Below are positions 7,309 through 15,582 of a stretch of DNA of 61,056 nucleotides, piece after piece. The position numbers and the translations under genes are program-made. This stretch comes from Tsukamurella sp. 8F (lineage in GTDB: Bacteria > Actinomycetota > Actinomycetes > Mycobacteriales > Mycobacteriaceae), in NCBI RefSeq assembly GCF_029167375.1, contig NZ_JARFTP010000025.1, positions 1-61,056 on the forward strand, written 5' to 3'. Below the pieces are notes generated by a model. That model did not search any database, was not told the DNA's origin, and saw nothing but the letters and a program-made list of their open reading frames with translations. Numbering within the stretch: the first letter of the stretch is position 1; each line of letters opens with the position of its first letter.

Positions 7309-10198
7309 GCGGACGGTCGGCCAGCAACTCGGCCAGGTGCATCGGCGTTGCCGCCGGCACCTGGCCGATCGTTGTCAGATGGTCGACGGCCATGTGGCAG
7401 CTGAATCCGTCCGTGAGCACCACGGATTCGTGCGGACGGGCGCGAAGGGCCGGTGCCAGGGCGTGTTCGGCGATGGCCATGCTGGTCTCGTAGTGGCCGG
7501 CCTCGAAACCGAAATCGCCCGCGACGCCGCAGCACCCCTCCGCGACCTCGATTCCGTCGACGCCGAGCCGGCCGAGCACGGAGCGCTGTAGGCCGGCGCC
7601 GAACACCGAATACTCGTGGCAGTGCTGTTGCAGCAGTACGTGTCCCGGCATGGCGCGGCGCGGCCGCCAGCCATCGTCGAGCAGTATCGAGACCTCGGAC
7701 GCGAAGCTGCGCACGCGCTCCGAGACGCGGCGCGCGGCAGGGGAGTCGACGAGGCGCGGCAGATCCCCCTTGATCGTTGCCGCGCACGATGGTTCGGGCA
7801 CCACGATCGGGGCCGCGTCTGCGTAGCCGCCATCGAGCGCCTCGGCCAAGCGGCGCAGCCGCTTTCTCGCCCTACCCAGCTGCCCGGTCGAGATGAGCGG
7901 CAGCCCGCAGCAGCCGGCGGACGTATGGGTCACGGCGCGGCCGGCGTCCGTGAGTACCGCGGCGGTGGCCGTAGCGACCTGCGGACGGAACGCCCGGGTG
8001 AAGGAGTCGACGAAGAGCAGCGTGTCCGCGTCGGCGCGGACGGGTAAGGCCGACAGTGCGTCTCCTACCGCCCTGCGACTCGCGAGCGTAGGGAGCGTGC
8101 GGCGCGGGTCGATGCCCGCGAGTCTGGCGACGGGCCCGCAACGCCTCGCAAGTCGGTTGGCGATGGGGGCCAAGAATCGGGCGGTGGGTAGCAGTGCGGG
8201 CATCGCGCCGAACGCGTAGTGCGCAGGCGGGCGCACGCGGCGTCGATAGTGCTGGTGCAGGAACTCGGCCTTGTAGGTCGCCATGTCCACCCCCACCGGG
8301 CAGTCCGAGGAGCATGCCTTACACGCCAGACACAGGTCCAACGCCTCGCGCACATCGGCGGAGCCCCAGCCCTCATCTGGTGTGGCGGCCCCGCGCACCA
8401 TCTCCTGCAGCACTCGGGCGCGCCCGCGGGTCGAATGCGTCTCGTCCTGTGTCGCGCGATAACTCGGGCACATCACACCGCCGGAGTGGCTGCGGCATCG
8501 GCCCACGCCGATGCACGCCTGGACCGCATGCACGAACGGCGCAGGCTTTCCCGGGAGCGGTGCGCCGAGGTCGGTCACCGTGGGCCAGGGACGGTCGGGG
8601 ACGCCCGCCAGCGCCAGATCTGCGTCCACGGGCGCAGCGTCGACGATGCTGCCGGGATTGAGGATCCCCGTCGGGTCCCACAGGCGCTTGAACCGACCGA
8701 ACGCGTCGATCATCGTGGGGGAGTACATGAGCGGCAGGTACTCACTGCGCGCACGTCCGTCGCCGTGCTCGCCGGAGAGTGAGCCCCCGTGGCGCACCAC
8801 GAGTCGCGCCGCCTCGTTCGTGAAGGCGCGGAACACTCGCACGCCCTCGTCGGACCGCAGGTCGAACGTGATCCGTACGTGCATGCAACCAGCCCCGAAG
8901 TGCCCGTACATGACGCCCTGCAGATCGTGCCGCTGCAGCAGCGCCGTGAACTCGGCCAGGTAGCCCGCCAGGCGGTCAGGCGGAACCGCGGCGTCCTCCC
9001 AGCCGGGCCAGGACTCGTACGCGGCCGGCCCGGGCGCCGCCGGGTCGGCGAGTCGCGAGGACAATCCCGCGCCGTCCTCGCGCACACGCCACAGCTGTGC
9101 ACGTTCGACAGGATCGGGGACGACGCGGCCCCCGGTCACGCGGCCCGCAGCACGGGCGGCGGCGAGCACGTCCCGCGCCTTGGCGTCGACCTCCGCCGGC
9201 GAGTCCCCGTCCACGTCTACGAACAGCCACGCGTGCCCGTCCGGAAGTGCGGCAACGGAATCGGTGCCGCGCCGCGCCCGCATCGTCGTCACGATGGCCT
9301 CGTCGACGCCCTCGACCGCGGTCGGGTCGAACGTGCGCAACAGGGGCACGTCCGCCGCGGCGTCCACGACGTCGCGGTACCCGAGGCACACCAGCAGTGC
9401 GTTCGCCGCCCGCGGGACCAGGGACAGGGTCGCGCCCACCACGATCGCGCACGTCCCCTCCGAGCCGACCAGCGCGCGGGCGACATCGAACCCGTTCTCC
9501 GGCAACAGTCGTGCGAGGTGATAGCCGGAGACCTGGCGACCGAACCGCTCGAGCTCCGTGCGCAGCGGTGCCAGGTTGGCGGTCGCGAGATCCCGCATAC
9601 CGGACGAGATGTCGCGTGCGCGTGCCGCCGCGGCGGCGTCTCCCGACACCGTCGGGCGCACGCCGTGGCGGTCCGCGGTCAGCAGCAGACCGTCGGCGGT
9701 GACAAGCTCGAGTTCCTCGACATGATCCGTGGTTCGCCCGTACCTGACCGAGTGGTTACCGCACGCGTCATTGCCCACCGCGCCGCCGACCGTGGCCCTG
9801 TTCTGCGACGACGGGTCGGGGGCGAAAGTCCACCGATCACCGGTCTGTTCGTGCACGTGCGCCCGCAGCCTGGTGAGTACCACCCCCGGCTCGGCGTGGA
9901 CGGTGCGACGCTCGCCGTCCACCGGACCCACCGCTGTCATGTGTCGTGAGAGGTCGAGGACGACACCTGCGCCGATCGCGTTGCCGCCCATGCCGGTGCC
10001 ACCGCCCCGGGCGGTCAGCGTGATCGAGCGCTCGTGGCAGTAGCGTGCGACGGCTGCGACGTCCACCGCGGTGCGCGGGAAGACCACGGCGGCAGGGCGG
10101 ATGCGGTAGTTGGACGCGTCGTAGGCGTACTCGGCGAGTCGCAGCGACGAGTCGTCCGCCTCGACCCCGAGCGCGCGTAGGTTCTCCGCGAGCGTCAT
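7298..10198 (-). CDS. FAD-binding and Fe-S dehydrogenase fusion (GlcD-GlpC type)
   Basis: A roughly 966-aa oxidoreductase fusing an N-terminal PCMH FAD domain (GGGTGMGGNAIGAG near residue 70, FAD-linked oxidase C domain to about 520) to a [4Fe-4S] ferredoxin pair (CIGVGRC near 560, CLACKACSSDCPVG near 620) and two CCG domains (CCGLP near 760, CCGVAGDFGFE near 887). This layout is that of YdiJ/D-2-hydroxyglutarate or D-lactate dehydrogenases, which pass electrons from a D-2-hydroxyacid to the respiratory chain. The exact substrate is not evident. The start is uncertain: ATG 10198 or ATG 10219; neither has a good ribosome binding site, and the latter would overlap a hairpin. Confidence 0.88.
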   Translation of the reverse strand: MTLAENLRALGVEADDSSLRLAEYAYDASNYRIRPAAVVFPRTAVDVAAVARYCHERSITLTARGGGTGMGGNAIGAGVVLDLSRHMTAVGPVDGERRTVHAEPGVVLTRLRAHVHEQTGDRWTFAPDPSSQNRATVGGAVGNDACGNHSVRYGRTTDHVEELELVTADGLLLTADRHGVRPTVSGDAAAAARARDISSGMRDLATANLAPLRTELERFGRQVSGYHLARLLPENGFDVARALVGSEGTCAIVVGATLSLVPRAANALLVCLGYRDVVDAAADVPLLRTFDPTAVEGVDEAIVTTMRARRGTDSVAALPDGHAWLFVDVDGDSPAEVDAKARDVLAAARAAGRVTGGRVVPDPVERAQLWRVREDGAGLSSRLADPAAPGPAAYESWPGWEDAAVPPDRLAGYLAEFTALLQRHDLQGVMYGHFGAGCMHVRITFDLRSDEGVRVFRAFTNEAARLVVRHGGSLSGEHGDGRARSEYLPLMYSPTMIDAFGRFKRLWDPTGILNPGSIVDAAPVDADLALAGVPDRPWPTVTDLGAPLPGKPAPFVHAVQACIGVGRCRSHSGGVMCPSYRATQDETHSTRGRARVLQEMVRGAATPDEGWGSADVREALDLCLACKACSSDCPVGVDMATYKAEFLHQHYRRRVRPPAHYAFGAMPALLPTARFLAPIANRLARRCGPVARLAGIDPRRTLPTLASRRAVGDALSALPVRADADTLLFVDSFTRAFRPQVATATAAVLTDAGRAVTHTSAGCCGLPLISTGQLGRARKRLRRLAEALDGGYADAAPIVVPEPSCAATIKGDLPRLVDSPAARRVSERVRSFASEVSILLDDGWRPRRAMPGHVLLQQHCHEYSVFGAGLQRSVLGRLGVDGIEVAEGCCGVAGDFGFEAGHYETSMAIAEHALAPALRARPHESVVLTDGFSCHMAVDHLTTIGQVPAATPMHLAELLADRPLRR

Positions 10199-10220
10199 GC
10201 GACTACTGTGCCGAACCATG

Positions 10221-10244
10221 GGCGCCCGCCACAATGCGGGCGCC
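10221..10244. other. Hairpin upstream of rsmD
   Basis: GGCGCCCGC and GCGGGCGCC pair perfectly over nine bases around a six-base loop. It lies between the divergent dehydrogenase and rsmD starts, 20 bases before the rsmD ATG. It may be an operator or a 5'-UTR structure for rsmD; function unknown. Confidence 0.4.
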
Positions 10245-10263
10245 ACGATCGACGGGAGGGCCG

Positions 10264-10830
10264 ATGACGAGGATCATCGCCGGGTCCGCGCGCGGCAGGC
10301 GGCTGCAGGTGCCACCGAAGGGGACACGGCCCACGTCGGACCGGGTGCGCGAGGCCGTGTTCAGCGCCCTTGCCGCTCGCGTCGACCTCGACGGTGTCGC
10401 TGTGCTGGATCTCTACGCCGGCTCCGGAGCGCTCGGACTCGAGGCGCTTTCGCGGGGCGCGGCATCGGCGGTCCTCGTCGACGCCGATCATCGTGCCGCG
10501 ACGGTGCTGGCCGCGAACGTGCAGGCGGTGGCGGCCGCGGGACGGGATGCGCGGGTGCGGAAGTCCACCGTCGAGAACTTCCTGGCGGGCACGCCGCAAC
10601 GACAGGACCTCGTCTTCCTCGACCCGCCGTACGACCTGCCGGGTGCAACCGTCGAGCGGGACCTCGAGGGACTGACCCGCGGTTGGCTGGCTCCAGGCGC
10701 GCACGTGCTGGTCGAGAGGTCGGCGCGGACACCGTCCATCGCATGGCCCGAGGGGTTCGACGAAGATCTGATTCGCGACTACGGCGAGACCCGGATCCAG
10801 CTGGCGCTCTGGCAGGATGGGGAGCCATGA
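10264..10830 (+). CDS. rsmD: 16S rRNA (guanine966-N2)-methyltransferase RsmD
   Basis: A 188-aa SAM-dependent methyltransferase that modifies G966 of 16S rRNA in the 30S subunit. The N terminus RIIAGSARGRRL, the SAM loop LDLYAGSGALGLEALSRGA and the catalytic VFLDPPYDLPG (DPPY motif) are all present, and the length matches the family (180-200 aa). GGGAGGG lies four bases before the ATG. Its stop overlaps the coaD start, so the two are coupled, as in other Mycobacteriales. Confidence 0.96.
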   Translation: MTRIIAGSARGRRLQVPPKGTRPTSDRVREAVFSALAARVDLDGVAVLDLYAGSGALGLEALSRGAASAVLVDADHRAATVLAANVQAVAAAGRDARVRKSTVENFLAGTPQRQDLVFLDPPYDLPGATVERDLEGLTRGWLAPGAHVLVERSARTPSIAWPEGFDEDLIRDYGETRIQLALWQDGEP

Positions 10831-11300
10831 GCAAGGCCGTCTGCCCCGGATCGTTCGACCCCGTGACGCTCGGTCATCTCGACGTCTTCCGCAGAGCCGC
10901 GCGACTGTTCGACGAGTTCGTGGTCACCGTGGTGGTGAACCCCAACAAGTCGGGCATGTTCGGAATCGACGAGCGGATCGCGCTCATCGAGGAGAACGTC
11001 GCGGATCTGGGCAACGTCACCGTCGATCAGTGGACGGGCCTGCTGGTCGACTACGCCCGCGAGTGCGGTGCCGACGCCATCGTCAAGGGCCTGCGCAATT
11101 CGACGGACTTCGACTACGAACAGCCGATGGCCTCCATGAACGCCCACCTCACCGGCGTCGAGACGGTGTTCCTGTGCACCGATCCGAAGTACGCGTTCGT
11201 ATCCAGCTCGCTGGTCAAGGAGGTCCGCAAGCTGGGCGGTGACATCGACGAGCTGGTGCCTGGCAACGTCGGGCGTGCTCTCGCCGCCAAGCTGGCATAG
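10827..11300 (+). CDS. coaD: Phosphopantetheine adenylyltransferase CoaD
   Basis: A 157-aa nucleotidyltransferase that adenylates 4'-phosphopantetheine to dephospho-CoA, the penultimate CoA step. The N-terminal PGSFDPVTLGHLDV contains the (T/H)xGH nucleotidyl-transfer motif. The ribityl/adenylate-binding C-terminal block is SSSLVKEV. The ATG overlaps the rsmD stop by four bases. Confidence 0.97.
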   Translation: MSKAVCPGSFDPVTLGHLDVFRRAARLFDEFVVTVVVNPNKSGMFGIDERIALIEENVADLGNVTVDQWTGLLVDYARECGADAIVKGLRNSTDFDYEQPMASMNAHLTGVETVFLCTDPKYAFVSSSLVKEVRKLGGDIDELVPGNVGRALAAKLA

Positions 11301-11403
11301 GGGCGCGGCCGCCGTGCCGACACGCGTACGTCCGCGGGTTCGGTGCATTCTGCGCAGATCGCGGGACAATGGGCTTCAGACACCGTCTGTGAGAGGTTGT
11401 GCC

Positions 11404-12189
11404 GTGTACCGAGTTTTCGAAGCGCTCGACGAGCTGGGGGCGATCCTGGAGGAGGCCCGCAGCGTCCCGATGACCGCCGGCTGCGTGGTACCTCGGGGTG
11501 ATGTGCTGGAGCTTCTGGACGATATCCGTGACTCCTTCCCCGGCGACCTGGACGACGCGCAGGATGTGCTCGACCAGAAGGACAGGCTCGTCAGCGAGGC
11601 CCGTCACCACGCCGATACCACTGTCGCCCAGGCTGATTCGGAGGCCGACGCGACCCTGAGCCGCTCGCGTGCGGAGGCGGATCGGCTCCTTGCCGACGCC
11701 AAGGCGCAGGCGGACCGCATGGTCGCCGAGGCGCACCAGCACGCGTCCGCGATGGTCGCCGACGCCCGCGCCGAGGACGAGCGGATCCGCCGCGGTGCCC
11801 AGCGCGAGTACGAGGCCGTCACAGGCCGTGCCCGCTCCGAGGCCGAGCGTCTGGCGGCCGAGGGCAACGCTGCGTACCAGCGGTCCGTCGACGAGGGCAT
11901 CGCCGAGCAGGAGCGCCTGGTCGCCGAGACCGAGGTCGTCGCTGCTGCGAAGGCCGAGTCCGACCGGATCATCGACGCCGCTCACGCGGAGTCGGACCGG
12001 CTCCGCGGGGAGTGCGACGTCTACGTCGACACCAAGCTGGCGCAGTTCGAGGAGATCCTCGGCACCACCATGCGTTCGGTGAACCGCGGTCGGCAGCAGC
12101 TGCGCACCGCCGCGGGCGTGCACGACTACACGGACCACGGTGCCACCGACGACTACTTCGACGAGTTCGCGGAGCCGCAGGCGGGCTGA
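11404..12189 (+). CDS. sepIVA: DivIVA-like septation factor SepIVA
   Basis: A 261-aa coiled-coil protein orthologous to mycobacterial SepIVA (Rv2927c/MSMEG_2416), which acts in polar growth and septation at the cytoplasmic membrane. The N terminus MYRVFEALDELGAILEEAR and the VPMTAGCVVPRGDVLELLDD block are hallmark sequences. Residues about 70-235 are almost purely alpha-helical heptads rich in Ala, Glu, Asp and Arg. A GTG at 11404 gives the conserved N terminus; upstream extension would overlap coaD. A weak -10 (GACAAT) is at 11365-11370. Confidence 0.93.
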   Translation: MYRVFEALDELGAILEEARSVPMTAGCVVPRGDVLELLDDIRDSFPGDLDDAQDVLDQKDRLVSEARHHADTTVAQADSEADATLSRSRAEADRLLADAKAQADRMVAEAHQHASAMVADARAEDERIRRGAQREYEAVTGRARSEAERLAAEGNAAYQRSVDEGIAEQERLVAETEVVAAAKAESDRIIDAAHAESDRLRGECDVYVDTKLAQFEEILGTTMRSVNRGRQQLRTAAGVHDYTDHGATDDYFDEFAEPQAG

Positions 12190-12199
12190 GCCGCGCGGT

Positions 12200-12228
12200 T
12201 TGCCCGGGCACGGAACCTGACCTATGCT
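12200..12228 (+). promoter_or_regulatory. Sigma70-type promoter for DUF177-rnc-mutM
   Basis: TTGCCC (12200-12205) and TATGCT (12223-12228) are separated by 17 bases, a good primary-sigma promoter. The predicted transcript starts near 12235 and reads into the DUF177, rnc and mutM genes. Confidence 0.65.
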
Positions 12229-12237
12229 TGGGTGTTT

Positions 12238-12250
12238 GGCTCAGTGAGCC
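12238..12250 (+). promoter_or_regulatory. Small inverted repeat in DUF177 leader
   Basis: GGCTCA-G-TGAGCC is a perfect inverted repeat right at the predicted start of the transcript, 33 bases before the coding start. It could be an operator or a 5'-terminal hairpin that stabilises the mRNA. Confidence 0.35.
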
Positions 12251-12282
12251 CAGGAGTAACCGTCTAGCCCGTGAGGTGGGTT

Positions 12283-12891
12283 GTGTCCGAGAACAAAGCC
12301 GCGACTGTCCGGCAGCCCGCGGGGAAGCCGTACGTCCTGGATGTTTGCGCGTTCGGGAAGCGACCCGGGACGTCGGCGCAGGTGCATCGCACCGTGGCCG
12401 CCCCGGAGCGCATCGGTGTCGACATGATCGGGATCGAGGCCGGCGAGGAGATCGACCTGGACCTGCAGGTCCAGGCCGTTTCCGAGGGGATCCTGGTGAC
12501 GGGCTGCGTCAGCGCGGACACCACGGGGCAGTGCGCGCGCTGTCTCGCGCCCGTCGACGGTGCCGTCAACCTGTTCCTGACCGAGCTGTACGCCTACCCG
12601 GGTAGCGAGACCGAGCAGACGACGGACGCCGACGAGGTGCAGCGCATCGACGACGACCTGATCGATCTGGAGCAGTCGATCATCGACGCGGTGGGAATCG
12701 AGCTGCCGCTCGCACCCACCTGTACCCCGGACTGCCCAGGACTGTGCCCCGAATGCGGCGAGCGTCTCGCCGACCTCGAACCGGGACACGAGCACGACAA
12801 GATCGATCCCCGTTGGGCGGGGCTCGCGCGGTTCGCGCAGGACGGACCCGCGGACGGCGGCGCCGCTGGAGCGGGGGCCGACGCCCGGTGA
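12283..12891 (+). CDS. DUF177/YceD family protein
   Basis: A 202-aa member of the YceD/DUF177 family (ortholog of Rv2926c). In plants and E. coli this family is tied to 23S rRNA accumulation and usually to rpmF; here it is followed by rnc. Two zinc-type cysteine clusters are visible: CARC near residue 85 and [13 protein letters not shown] near residues 147-159. GTG 12283 is preferred because GAGGTGGG lies a few bases before it; GTG 12271 is the alternative. The stop overlaps the rnc GTG, giving a coupled three-gene unit with rnc and mutM. Confidence 0.9.
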   Translation: MSENKAATVRQPAGKPYVLDVCAFGKRPGTSAQVHRTVAAPERIGVDMIGIEAGEEIDLDLQVQAVSEGILVTGCVSADTTGQCARCLAPVDGAVNLFLTELYAYPGSETEQTTDADEVQRIDDDLIDLEQSIIDAVGIELPLAPTCTPDCPGLCPECGERLADLEPGHEHDKIDPRWAGLARFAQDGPADGGAAGAGADAR

Positions 12892-13709
12892 CCAAGCGCC
12901 TCCCGGTCCCGCCGATGACGGACCACTCGCAGTTGCTGGCTGCGCTCGGCGTGGGCCTCCCTGATGAGTTGCTGACGCTGGCCCTGACCCACCGCTCGTA
13001 TGCCTACGAGGCCGGCGGGCTGCCGACCAACGAGCGGCTCGAGTTCCTGGGCGACAGCGTCCTCGGCCTGTCGGTGACCGAGTGGCTGTACCGCACGCAC
13101 CCGGACAAGCCCGAGGGCGACCTCGCGAAGATCCGCGCCAGCGTGGTCAACATGCACGCACTCGCGTCGGTGGCGCGCGGTCTCGGCGAGGGCGGGCTCG
13201 GCGCGCACCTGCTGCTCGGTAAGGGCGAGGAGCTCACCGGCGGCCGCGACAAGGACAGCATCCTCGCCGACGGCATGGAGTCTCTGCTCGGCGCCGTGCA
13301 CCTCGAGCACGGCATCGACGCCGCCCGCGCCGTCGTCCTGCGGCTGTTCGAGGAACTGTTGTCGACGTCGTCCGCGATGGGCGCCGGCCTGGACTGGAAG
13401 ACCTCCCTGCAGGAGATCACCGCCGAGAAGGATCTCGGCGTTCCCGGCTACCGCATCACTTCCACCGGTCCCGACCACGACAAGGAGTTCACGGCGGTCG
13501 CCGTCGTGGATGGTCGCGATCTGGGCAGCGGCGTCGGCCGCACCAAGAAGGAGGCCGAGCAGAAGGCCGCCGCCGCCGCATGGCAGGAGATCGACGAGAA
13601 CATTCCGGGCACACAGCCAGGTGCGGCTGTGGCTCCGGAGGCTCGGCCCGCGGTTGCGGCCGGCCAGGCCGCCGGCGAGGAGCCTGTGGCGCCCGCGGCC
13701 GAGGCCTGA
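12888..13709 (+). CDS. rnc: Ribonuclease III
   Basis: A 273-aa double-strand-specific endoribonuclease that processes rRNA and structured mRNA. The RNase III signature [13 protein letters not shown] is at about residues 45-57, and the second catalytic acidic block is DGMESLLGA. The dsRNA-binding domain runs from WKTSLQEIT to [13 protein letters not shown]. An Ala/Pro-rich tail of about 40 residues is longer than in E. coli. The GTG at 12888 overlaps the DUF177 stop; ATG 12915 is an alternative start. The stop overlaps mutM. Confidence 0.95.
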   Translation: MTKRLPVPPMTDHSQLLAALGVGLPDELLTLALTHRSYAYEAGGLPTNERLEFLGDSVLGLSVTEWLYRTHPDKPEGDLAKIRASVVNMHALASVARGLGEGGLGAHLLLGKGEELTGGRDKDSILADGMESLLGAVHLEHGIDAARAVVLRLFEELLSTSSAMGAGLDWKTSLQEITAEKDLGVPGYRITSTGPDHDKEFTAVAVVDGRDLGSGVGRTKKEAEQKAAAAAWQEIDENIPGTQPGAAVAPEARPAVAAGQAAGEEPVAPAAEA

Positions 13710-14569
13710 TGCCCGAGCTCCCCGAGGTCGAGGTCGTCCGCCGCGGCCTCGCGGACCATCTCGTCGGTCGCACCGTCGTCGGCGTCGACGTTCTGCACCC
13801 GCGTGCCGCGCGACGGCATGTGGCGGGAGACCTCGACCTGATCGGCCGGATCTGCGGCGCGACGATCGCGTCCGCGGAGCGGCGCGGCAAGTTCCTGTGG
13901 CTGCCTTTGAGTTCCGGCGGCGCCGCCCCGGACAGCGCGATCGTCGTCCACCTGGGCATGAGTGGCCAGATGCTGTTCGGTGAAGGCGATGACCGGCACC
14001 TGCGTATCCGTGCCGCCCTGGGCGACGGCACTGTGCTGCGGTTCCTGGACCAGCGGACGTTCGGTGGGTGGCATGTCGACCCGCTCGTCATGGTCGACGG
14101 GACCGACGTGCCGACTTCCGTCGCGCACATCGCGCGCGATCCGCTGGACCCGCTGTTCGACCATGCCGCCGCCGTTGCCGCGATGAAGCGCAAGGACACC
14201 GAGGTCAAACGTGTGTTGCTGGACCAGACCGTCGTATCCGGAATCGGCAACATCTACGCCGACGAGGCGTTGTGGCGCAGCCGCGTTCACGGCCGGCGCC
14301 GGGCGGCAGCCATGACGAGGCCCGCGCTGGCGCGGCTGCTCGACGATGCCACCCAGGTCATGCGCGAGGCGCTCGGCCAGGGCGGCACCAGCTTCGACGC
14401 GTTGTACGTGAACGTCAACGGTCAGTCGGGCTACTTCGAGCGGTCGCTGAATGCGTACGGGCGCGACGGCGAGCCCTGCCGCCGCTGCGGCACGATCATG
14501 CGCCGCGAGCAGTTCATGAACCGCGGGTCGCACTTCTGCCCCAGGTGTCAGAGGGCGCCGCGGCGCTGA
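13709..14569 (+). CDS. mutM: Formamidopyrimidine-DNA glycosylase MutM (Fpg)
   Basis: A 286-aa bifunctional base-excision repair glycosylase/lyase that removes 8-oxoguanine and formamidopyrimidines. The N terminus PELPEVE gives the catalytic Pro and Glu (after Met removal). [12 protein letters not shown] is the helix-two-turn-helix region, and the C-terminal zinc finger has CRRC and CPRC pairs. The ATG overlaps the rnc stop. It is the last core gene before an accessory island. Confidence 0.96.
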   Translation: MPELPEVEVVRRGLADHLVGRTVVGVDVLHPRAARRHVAGDLDLIGRICGATIASAERRGKFLWLPLSSGGAAPDSAIVVHLGMSGQMLFGEGDDRHLRIRAALGDGTVLRFLDQRTFGGWHVDPLVMVDGTDVPTSVAHIARDPLDPLFDHAAAVAAMKRKDTEVKRVLLDQTVVSGIGNIYADEALWRSRVHGRRRAAAMTRPALARLLDDATQVMREALGQGGTSFDALYVNVNGQSGYFERSLNAYGRDGEPCRRCGTIMRREQFMNRGSHFCPRCQRAPRR

Positions 14570-14584
14570 TCGCGCGAGCCCGTG

Positions 14585-15436
14585 TCAGGCGATCGACTGC
14601 TCCACGAACGACAGCTGGCTCAACGCGTACTCGCGGGCGCGGCGGTGCAGCTCGATCGAATGCCCCACGCCCGCCATCCGGGTGGCGGCGAACGGACCTG
14701 TGAAGTGGCACGCGGCCGCCGCCATCGCCTCGTCGTCCGAGCGCCAGATCTTGTCCTGCTCCGCGAAGGTCAGACGCACGGGTGCGGTGACCGCGGCGCC
14801 GACGGTGGGCAGCCGGTCCGCCCAGTCGATGACGTCGTCGAGCTCGGGCATCGGCATGGGACGCATCAGCTCGCCGTCGCGCGCAGCGGCCGCGCCGTCG
14901 ACCGTGTCGTCCGCGCCGAGCATGACGCCCGCGTGGGCCTCGGGCGGGAGCTCGATCGCGGGCGCGTCGCTGCGCAGGCCACCCCACATCTCCCGGACGC
15001 CGGGTTGCCAGAGCTCGCCCAGGCCGCTGATCTCGACGCCGCGGGGCGTGGCCGATGACGCCGCGACCAGCAGCGCGAGCATCCCGCCGATCGAGTGGCC
15101 CACCAGCACCAGCGGTAGACCGGAACTCGCGGCCAGCGATTCCATCGCAGCGGTGAGGATCTTCGTCTGCGCGTCGAACCCCAGCCGGTCCGCGGGCACG
15201 GCGGTGCTGCCGCCGTAGCCGGGCCGATCGACGGCCACGACCGTGTAGCCGAGACCGGGACCGAGTGCCAGCAGGGAATCGTCGCCGGCCTGGTAGTACT
15301 CGGAATCGTAGGTGCCGCCGTGGAGGACGAGGATCAGGGCGCGCGACGCCCCGGCGGGCCGGGCGATCCGAGCGGCGAGCGGGACGCCGTCGGCGTCGAG
15401 AGTGGTCGATTCCACCGGGGCGGAAGTGGTCGTCAT
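14585..15436 (-). CDS. Alpha/beta hydrolase, divergent from aryl-CoA ligase
   Basis: A 283-aa serine hydrolase. The oxyanion region is LVLHGGTYDS, the nucleophile elbow is GHSIGG near residue 120, and a likely acid and base are in AEQDKIW and GVGHSIEL. AAGGAG sits eight bases before the ATG at 15436; the longer frame to 15496 is not needed. It is transcribed divergently from the ligase-monooxygenase genes across a 146-base region with operator-like palindromes. It probably belongs to the same catabolic unit, perhaps as thioesterase or C-C hydrolase; this is inferred from context only. Confidence 0.82.
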   Translation of the reverse strand: MTTTSAPVESTTLDADGVPLAARIARPAGASRALILVLHGGTYDSEYYQAGDDSLLALGPGLGYTVVAVDRPGYGGSTAVPADRLGFDAQTKILTAAMESLAASSGLPLVLVGHSIGGMLALLVAASSATPRGVEISGLGELWQPGVREMWGGLRSDAPAIELPPEAHAGVMLGADDTVDGAAAARDGELMRPMPMPELDDVIDWADRLPTVGAAVTAPVRLTFAEQDKIWRSDDEAMAAAACHFTGPFAATRMAGVGHSIELHRRAREYALSQLSFVEQSIA

Positions 15437-15464
15437 GGTGGGGTCTCCTTGTGCGGGTGCAGCG

Positions 15465-15473
15465 ATGTTACAT
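15465..15473. promoter_or_regulatory. ATGTTACAT palindrome before divergent hydrolase
   Basis: ATGT-T-ACAT is a perfect short palindrome 29 bases upstream of the minus-strand hydrolase start. It carries the same ACAT/ATGT half-sites as the operators at 15524 and 19595. It may be a third TetR contact site. Confidence 0.35.
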
Positions 15474-15523
15474 AAATGGCGAGAATCCGACAGCAATGTA
15501 AATACAACGCGAAGACCCCTTGC

Positions 15524-15545
15524 TTGTCAACAGTTATGTTGATAA
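15524..15545 (+). promoter_or_regulatory. Operator-like inverted repeat before ligase gene
   Basis: TTGTCAACA and TGTTGATAA flank a four-base centre (GTTA) and match in eight of nine paired positions. The right arm contains a -10-like GATAAT (15541-15546). The right half plus flank (ATGTTGAYAATT) recurs at 19603, before the second transcription unit of the island. The TetR gene at 18811 is the likely regulator. Confidence 0.6.
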
Positions 15546-15582
15546 TTTGACTTTTATGTCAGAGACGATCGCGGAGATGCAG

